Part shown: in pieces, positions 41,501 to 50,415 of the stretch
Layout: each line of letters begins with the position of its first letter
How positions within the stretch are numbered: position 1 is the first letter of the stretch
Origin: Plecoglossus altivelis
Taxonomy: Eukaryota; Chordata; Actinopteri; Osmeriformes; Plecoglossidae
Reading direction: 5' to 3'
Length of the DNA: 64,000 bases
NCBI GenBank assembly: GCA_036571765.1
Contig: BROE01000012.1
Location: forward strand, 11,207,721 to 11,271,720
Position numbers and translations under genes: made by a program
Notes under the pieces: generated by a model
What the model saw: the letters and a program-made list of their open reading frames with translations, nothing else
What the model was told of the DNA's origin: nothing
Database searches by the model: none

Positions 41501-44500
41501 GTATGCAATGACTTAAATTGATGTTGTGCTCTCTGCCAAGCTCTCTGTCCTCTGAAACCTCTTTCTTCCAAGGGAATGAGACATAAAACAATGTGTGACT
41601 TTGAGCATTTCTGTTAGGCAGGCCGACCTGCTTGGAGAAGACAAGCTATTTCTGTCATACAAAAGCCAGTGTGGTGTTAATGTGTTGAAAAGTTGGCGTG
41701 TTTTCGTAAAGTAATTTGAATCTCTTTGAATGGCTATTGAAAATCCTTTTGGTTTTTGACGCTAGATTTGACATTGAACGTTCAGTTTTGCAGAGAAAGG
41801 GTCTGGCTTAGTTTAAAAGCAGCAGTCATTGCGGACGAGGCAGTTTCCTTACGATGATCTGCACCTGCTGAGGGGTGCCTGCTTAGTGGCTGGCCACTAC
41901 TGCAACTGACCAGGGCTACTGGACAGTACAGTACTCACTGGTGTGAGTTTGGATATAGGGACTGGGAACGTCCCAGACTGTCAAGAGCTACCAAACAAGA
42001 GACCAGTAAGGACCTAAAAGTTTAGATGATAGCAGAGCGCTAATCGAAGAACACAGTCTACAGGGTGTTTAATTCTCCTATTTTCCATCACCAGTTAATT
42101 TAAATGGTTTATTAACTTTGTTTCTGTTCACAGCCAGAAGAGCGGTGCATTACTCCACCAGCCAGTCTCCAATCAAATCCCCAGGTGAGCCTCACTGCCC
42201 AACCCACTGAGCTTGCTCACCCTCTCAGCTGACCAATCATACCCCATGATACCACTGGAGATCCTAGTGCATCTCCAGCTCAGTTACACCTGTGACCATA
42301 GGCTGACCTTGTGGCTGATGGAGCATCACCTCCAGACCGCTGTCTGCTGCCCCCTGGTGGCTGGTCTGAGGCTGGCATGGGGTGCTGCAGCAAGCCAGAG
42401 GGGAAGGATTGAACCTACAGAACACCCAGCTCTCTGTCTCCTTCCACTCGTTTAGTATTTTTCTCTCTATCTGCCTTTGATACACACATTCTCTCCCTGC
42501 TTACCCAGATACATGTCGCTCTCTCACATTCACGCTGCCTCTCGTTCTCCTTCTCTCTCTCCATCCCTCTCCACCCCTCCTGTCTCACTTTTCCTCCCTC
42601 CCTCCGTCTACCCTCCCATCCTCTCTCTCAACACCTTCCCCCCTCTCTCTCTCCTTCCCCCTCTCTCTTCTTCCCTCTCTCTCCCCTCCCCTCTCTTTCA
42701 TCCTCCTCTCTCTGGCCCAGGTCCAGCCACCAGTGCTCCACTGTACTGTAGTCATCTAATCTCAGGCTAGCTGGCTCTGGACCGCCTCTTCCAAGCCCAT
42801 ATACCAAATTAGCATCCTTCATCTGACTTTACTTAGCTCCTCTAATTGAATTCTGGTCCCCAAGACACAAGATTGTAAAGTCTGTATGTGTGTTATTGGG
42901 GATGTTTAACTACTTTCTCTATGGTATAGTGTCACTCCTTCACCCACCCAAGACATGTCCACCAGTCCCACAGCACCCCACTCCTGTACAGTACAGCTCT
43001 CTGCAAATCTGACACATTTCACTGACGGGTTCGCCTCTTCCTCTTCCCCTCTTCCTCTTTTCTCTGTCCTGCTCTTTTCTCTCCAGTCAATGGCATGTCC
43101 AGCAGTCAGATCACCACCCCAAAGTCCACAAAGTCCTCCACCCCCTCCCCTACTGGCAGCTCGCGAGGCTTCAAGGTGAGTCACCCTCCTTCATACACTT
43201 CTCACCATCAGCATTAAGGATCATCATATTTAGATATATGCATCTTCGATAAGGAATCACTCATGTGCCTCAGAACACACACGTCCAGAACATACTAGTT
43301 TCCCATCAGATTAGACTAACTGTGCTAACCACATTGATTGACCTTATTAATTAAATGTCTATCAGAAACTAAGCGGCTCGCCAGATCCTAGAAATAGTGC
43401 TCCAATCGTTCCGCCAGCTGGCAGGAGAAAAGCTATTCCTGGCTAAGTCCTCAGTCTTATCCATCCGCGTAGATTTGGGCACGATTGTAGAACAATTATC
43501 CTCCCAACTGGCATTGTTTTCTTAACTTCAGAACCTTAATCATCTGTACAGTGCAGGAGACCATGACGAGCATCCAGAACGACCTGCTGCAGCATGCTAT
43601 TTTTGCATAAGCTTTGTTAGAACGATGATGCAATGCACCTGGTGCCGGTGTGCCTGATACAGTTCTCTCTGCTCAGTACTGTATGTTGAATTATAGATCC
43701 CATCCCTCGGTCCAAGCTAAAGGATACACCTCTAATGGTTCTTGTACCCCTGGAGGTGTTGAGGAATCTGGCCCTACATAATAGAAAAGATGACTCGGCT
43801 AGAATGACGCTAGGCCCCAACCCAAGAAGTCTAAAAAGGTTCTTGTCATGAAAAGGTCAACCTATTTTAAGATCCAAGTCAGGTTGTTTCAAGAAAAACC
43901 TCCCAGAAATTATTAATCTGCAGCCATTAGTCAGTTCTCTGCTCTGCCGATAAGTGTCTTTGTAGAAGATCCATTACTAAGACACTTGGAACAGCTTTTT
44001 TTCTTCTTCTACTTTTCTTTTTTTTGTGGTACTGCCTCGGGCCATCATTTCTAAAGGTCGAATACATCCATCTGAGCTCTATACATAGCAGCCTCACGGC
44101 TTTTGACGTCATTTGACTCAACAGAAGATAGACCTGCCTTGGCTGTTTGACAACTTATAACCTTCTATCAAACTACAATGCTCTATTGTTTGATTTCCGT
44201 CGTTGTATTTGTCTTAATTGACAATAATTGGTCAAGGGAATTAATTGATGTATGCTATTACTGTATCATGTAAGGAATACTCAGGGGTGAGCCTGTCAGG
44301 CGAGACCTTACAGCAGGTAATAGAATTAGACCGCAAGCTACTTACGTACAATGACTTTAGTAATTGTCTCCCTAAATCCCACAGCTTGATTCCTCATAGA
44401 TGTGGGCTGACAAAGCATTGTCTTTTACCATTAATTGGCTTACGTTGATTGCCGTATGTGTGTTGACGGTGGGGAGTGCATGTCGCCAGGACGGCCAATC

Positions 44501-47500
44501 TTGACATCTGATCCGCTGAGTCTGATTAACCTCCGGTTGCCACAGCGATATCCTTCCAGGTCTATTGTTTCTCATCCCTCGCTCCCCTCCTCCGCCAGAT
44601 CCCTCCTTCGCATCACGCGTCTGCGCCCAACATCAACCGGTCGTCCAGTAACCACCAGGAGCACGTTAACCACCTGAGCCCTGAGGGTGGGTATCTTTCC
44701 TTTCGTGCCTCTCTTCCCCTCTGAATGACCTTGCCTGTCTGCCAGACACACATCTCCTCTCACTCATTCACCCCCAGCACAGTAGACGGACACTGTCCCC
44801 GCGCCAACTCATATCCCCAATGCTTCGTCAACATGTTCCCAAATCTTCCTGGCACATGAAAGAGTCTGAGAGTCATGTTTGCTTTCTCAGCAACATAGTT
44901 TATGTCCATGCATACACACCCATCCGAAAGTCAACGTTCTGCCGTAGTGCTGGGTGAACCAGGATGTCCTTGGGCTGCGTGTCTGCATAATATCTCTGGC
45001 CCTGCTGTGCTCTGAACACAGCCCACTCTATTATATTGCAGTGAAATACAGCAGCTTTGCTGACAGACTCCAGCAAACAAACATGCTGGTCACTTTGAGC
45101 TTGGCAAAAAAGCAGTCTGGGATTTGCAGTTCTTTGACGTTTATGCCTGACATTTAACATCCAGTGGCAACTTGCCCCATTGTAATGAAGGTCTCTCTCC
45201 AGCAGTAAACGGGAACAGATGTCTGCCATCTTGCAGCGTGCTGGAAAAGTACCGGGTGGGCAAGATCATCGGAGACGGAAACTTCGCCGTGGTCAAGGAA
45301 TGCGTGGAGAAGTACGGATCATGACCTTGTCAACTGACCACGCTAACCGCAACGTCAACCGTTCAGCCATTGAAAGGGGGAAAGCATTCTTGTTTTGATC
45401 AAACACTTGTCTGACATAAGCCTGTCAAATAAAAATGTATTGGCCAGAGGTTAAATGCTTGACGTGGTCATCAGGAGCTTTCAGAGCAGATTAACAAGAT
45501 CTACCTCACGTGTCATGACTACTTGGTGGAGCCTCCCAGAGGTGAACGACAAGCGTTCTGTGTCAAACAGACAGAACACTCATCTAGCCCATGAAATCTG
45601 CTTTATTAGGATTTTCCTTCTCTCGCTCTCTCTCTCTCTTGCTCTCTCTCTCCCTCGCTCTCTTCTCTCTCTCTCGCTCTCTTCTCTCTCTCTCTCTGAC
45701 TCAGCAGGCTCAGTTGTCAGAATACAGAAGCGTTCGCTAATCGGAGGGAAAGACCGTGTATCTCTATGTCTGCATGTGCGTGCACGTGCGCATTTGTCTG
45801 TCCATGTGTTTGTGTGACTATGTGTACACGTGCGTGATGCAGAGTTTAAAAAGAAACTCGTTAGCATTTCTAAGTTGTCCTTTAATGCTTGAGCGGCAGG
45901 TCTTTCAGCTGGTTAGCAGTGCATCGTTCAGAGGATTGTTTTGTGACGATGTGCTTCTGCTGTACTCAGGGCCTCTGGGAAGGAGTTTGCACTGAAGATA
46001 ATTGACAAGGCCAAGTGCAGTGGAAAGGTATGGTACACACATGCGCACACACACGCAAACACACACACCAGATGATATTCCAACCTGCATTGTTAAGACC
46101 ACAGCAGGACTTGGTAGGTCTCGATCTTTGATTGTCTAATCCTATAGAATTACATTATAGGCTCAATGTGATTTATTCATGGAGTCTCCAATCTAATCTG
46201 TCCTGGTCTCACACGCACACACACAAATACACACACATATTAACACACACACGCAGACACACACACACACACAAATAAATACAGCACTGAGGGTGAAGAG
46301 GACGGACTTTCATCCTTGACCAGGATTATACTTGAGACCCAGTAAAGCTATTCATGTTCCAGTATCCTCCTTAGGGATAGTAAATAGACCCCGTGTTGAT
46401 ACAGTACAGTGCATTGGGTCACAACAGCACTTGTCACATGAGCCCCAGCCTTGCTAAGCTGTTAACGTCAGATCAGTGAATCCCAACCTGTGGGCTAATA
46501 CAGATCAGCCACCAAACCAATCAAAACAAAATGAGTCAATATCAAAATATGGATATATACTGTAAATGATTATTGGGATAGTAAAACCTGCGTAGTTACG
46601 CAAGTCATCTTTATACCATCAAAGCTTTATATGTATTGGTTGCTATCAAGATGTGAAGACTATTAAGGAAATTTTATGTCAAAAAGTGCTTCTCAACCAC
46701 ATTGCCTACCCTGCCTTTAAGCGAAAAATTGTGTTGGGCGGAATTTGTATTTGAGCTATGCAAGTGGGCAGCAAAGTAAGAAAGGGCTGGAAGGGCTGGT
46801 GTAGAACAATGGACAACCCAGTGGGACGTTTACTTGACTGTGGAATGGAAAGACTTCAACTGAAGTTGAGGATATTCTATTCTGCATTGTTTGTGTGTGC
46901 GTGTGTGTCCAGGAGCACCTGATAGAGAACGAGGTGGCAGTACTGCGAAGGGTCAAACACCCCAACATCATTATGCTGATCGAGGAGGTGGACACCACCA
47001 GTGAACTCTTCCTGGTTATGGAGCTGGTCAAGGTGCGTTCGAACCCTCAACCTCAGTCCAACCACACATTTGCTATCAAATCCCTCTAACCACTAAGCTG
47101 TATCGACCCTTTAGGGAGGGGACCTGTTTGACGCCATCACGTCCTCCACCAAGTACACAGAGAGAGACGCCAGTGCTATGGTTTTCAACTTAGCCGGCGC
47201 CCTCAAGTACCTGCACAGCATGAACATCGTCCACAGGGACATCAAGCCTGAGAACCTTCTGGTGAGTCTGCACCATCTTTGATCTTCTAATGTCAAGAGA
47301 CTACAGTCAAGAGCTACCTCATACTTGATGTGAATTGCTTGTGACAAGTACTTCACTCTTTTTTTCCCTCCACCTGACGCGTATAAAGTTCTATCAATGA
47401 AACTGTCATATCCATTCTGGAAATGCAATTGGTGTTTCCAACCTAATCAACTTTTCATTGGTGTGTATATGACAGGTCTGTCAGCACCCAGATGGGACCA

Positions 47501-49526
47501 AGTCTCTGAAGCTGGGGGACTTTGGCCTGGCCACGGTGGTGGAGGGGCCCCTACACACTGTCTGTGGGACCCCCACCTATGTGGCCCCTGAGATCATATC
47601 CGAGTCCGGGTGAGCACCACTGTGTTCCGGGCCCTTGGACAGGCTGCAGCTGGAAACAATAGTTCAATTGTTCTTTCGCATATCTGTCTCTTTCTTCTTC
47701 TCGCTTCACGAGAGCGATGAGAAACAGACAGAGAGATAGATTGAGGTCAGGAGGAGAGAAAGATGAATGGACTCTCAAAGACTAATGGATAGAGAAGGAG
47801 GGCTTGAAGATGGAATTGTGTCTTCCATGCTCTTCAGTGGCTTCACCAAGAGGCCGCTTAGCAGCCAATATTTCCCAGAATCGAGTGCAGATGTTAGGGC
47901 CACAGTTGCCAAGGAAGCAGCGTGACCACCTGTATCCATAGCAACAGAGATGGTATCCATATTTATTGACCAGCATTGTTGAAACATTGAAAACAGTGTC
48001 AGGATGCTTGAATACATCACAAACAATGCTCATGCTAAACTAAATACAGGCTATTTCCATGTTCAAATATCTTTGTTGTGTGAAGAAATTCGATCAACAT
48101 CGACACGTTGAACATTTGACACCAATTCTTGGTTGAGAAGATATCAGATTATAAGCTCCGGTTGTTCCAGATAATCAAAGTCCAAAAAAGATCTTGTGTA
48201 GATGTTAATCTGCAGTTAACTCATCCAGCACATCTCATCATCTATCCTCTTCTCTCCCCCTTTCTCCTGTTTGCCATTTTCTTCCTCCTTCTCCCTCCTT
48301 CCATCCCTCCGCCCCTCTGCTCAGGTACGGTCTGAAGGTGGACATCTGGGCAGCAGGAGTTATCACCTACATCTTACTGTGTGGCTTTCCTCCCTTCAGA
48401 AGGTACACACACACACACACACACACACGGAAGAAAAGTCAAATGGGTTCTGAAACTTTTTGTTCTAAAGCACTGCTTGTGAATGCTACACAATGTCTGA
48501 CATCCACAGCAGAAGGCAATGTTACAGGTCAGGAACATGTCCTGGAGTGGTAATGATCCGACGGTGGATTAATCGTGTGTGTGTGCATACATACAGTGAG
48601 AATAACCTCCAGGAGGACCTGTTTGACCAGATCCTGGTGGGCCGACTGGACTTCCCTTCCCCCTACTGGGACAACGTCACTGCGTCAGCCAAGGTTAGGA
48701 GTCTCTCTAACACATAGACTCTCTCTCACTCATTCTTTCTTTTCTCTATCTCCTCTAATTACTTCAAAGAAATACAAAGGATGCTTTTGGTAACGTCAAC
48801 AGCTTGAAATCTCACTAAATATATGTGCTTGTGTATGAGATAGAGAAACAGGGTGTGTGTGTGAGTGAGCTCGCAGTGCTGTAGAGTCTGAGTGGTCCCT
48901 GACTCACAATAGCTTGACTGTTGCACAGCACGGAGAGTTCCTAATGACAAAAAAAGGGCCTTGTAGAGTGCCTCGGCCACTGATGATGATGTCACCCTGA
49001 CCTAGCGTGTCCCCGTTGTCCTGCCAGGAGCTGATTGGCCAGATGCTGCAGGTGAACGTGGAGGCTCGCTACACAGCTCAGGATGTCCTCGTACACCCCT
49101 GGGTCACGGTAACTCACGTCACACACATCTTTCACCAATATGTGTGAGTTAGGGTGTCAATGCTAATGTGGGTGTGCTTTGCCATTGTATAAACCTAGTG
49201 GGTGTGTGTGTGTATAAACTTAGTTTGTGTGTGTGAACCCTGTGTGAACCCTGTCTCTAACGGTCGTGTGCGTTGACAGGATGATGCGGTGCTGGAGAAC
49301 GACATGCAGTCAGATGTCACAGGTAAACTGAGGAGCCATTTCAGCGCGTCACCAAAGCACAACAGCACCCCTGCAGCCGTGTCTGTCATTATGGTGAGTC
49401 CAGCTGCTGCTCTTTCATCTTTAACCCACCCAGGAATCACTCTTCAACTGGCTCTCATTGTTCTTGGTCCACAAACGTCCACATCACGTGTTGCCATCTT
49501 CACACCCATGTTTCCCACCTCTCACC

Positions 49527-49585
<59 letters not shown>

Positions 49586-50372
49586 TCACACAGACCGACA
49601 GGCATCCGGAACAGGACAAACCAGACCCAGCATTTAAAACCTGACTTATTCATCTTAGTCTGACATCTCTTACGTAAGAACTTAGTTCAAAAGGAGCATA
49701 AAAGATTATCCAGCTTGATGGGAAAGTAATGGAAAACTTCTGCACTTGTAATCTCTGCTCTCGGTGTTAAGCAGAAGTCAACCGTTAAAGATTAAATCAA
49801 AGCTGATTTCATCATCTCTTATTTTCCTGTCCAGTTGACCAGTGTTTAGTGTCCTAACTGTCCGTGCTGTCTGGTCCACACAGTCTTAGTCTTAGTCTTC
49901 TCACTGCTTCCTGTATGTTTTGTTATTTTAATTGTTTTGATTCCTGAGCTCACACCCCTTCAGTTAGGTCACTTCCTGTTGCAGAGAAAACACTTCCTGT
50001 GTTCTTGCTGTTTGCCGTCAGCCATAATTTGTCTTGACAAAATGTGCAAACACATGCCCACACATGCAAGCACAACAGGGCTCCACAACATCTGCAAAAC
50101 AAACAAAGCCCATTTCTCCATCAAACCTCAGGCCCAACTCACCTGTTATAAATCTCATTTGACAGTTTTAAGGTGTAAGCCACTGGCCAGACCCCTTGGC
50201 TCGGCTTGGTCTGCACACCTTGTCCTCCTCCTTCTCCCTCCATCAATCCATCCTCCTCCCTCCCTCCTCCCATCCCACACCAGGACCACGGGGAGAAGCC
50301 TGGAGCAGACCAATGGGTACAACTCCCTCTCCCCACCCCCACCTCCTTGGACTGCCCTATAGCTCTCTCTCT

Positions 50373-50415
<43 letters not shown>

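Larger units (their letters stand above)
44687..46912 (+). other. dclk2: dclk2 introns 7-9 (with exons 8 and 9 between)
   Basis: Introns 44687-45205, 45312-45969 and 46028-46912. They hold a CT tract (about 45621-45700) and CA-rich patches (46030-46070, 46209-46275). No other gene seen. Confidence 0.85.
47262..49279 (+). other. dclk2: dclk2 introns 11-15 (with exons 12-15 between)
   Basis: Short introns 47262-47475, 47610-48324, 48403-48596, 48694-49027 and 49109-49279. A (CA) run is at 48404-48428. Nothing else recognised. Confidence 0.85.
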
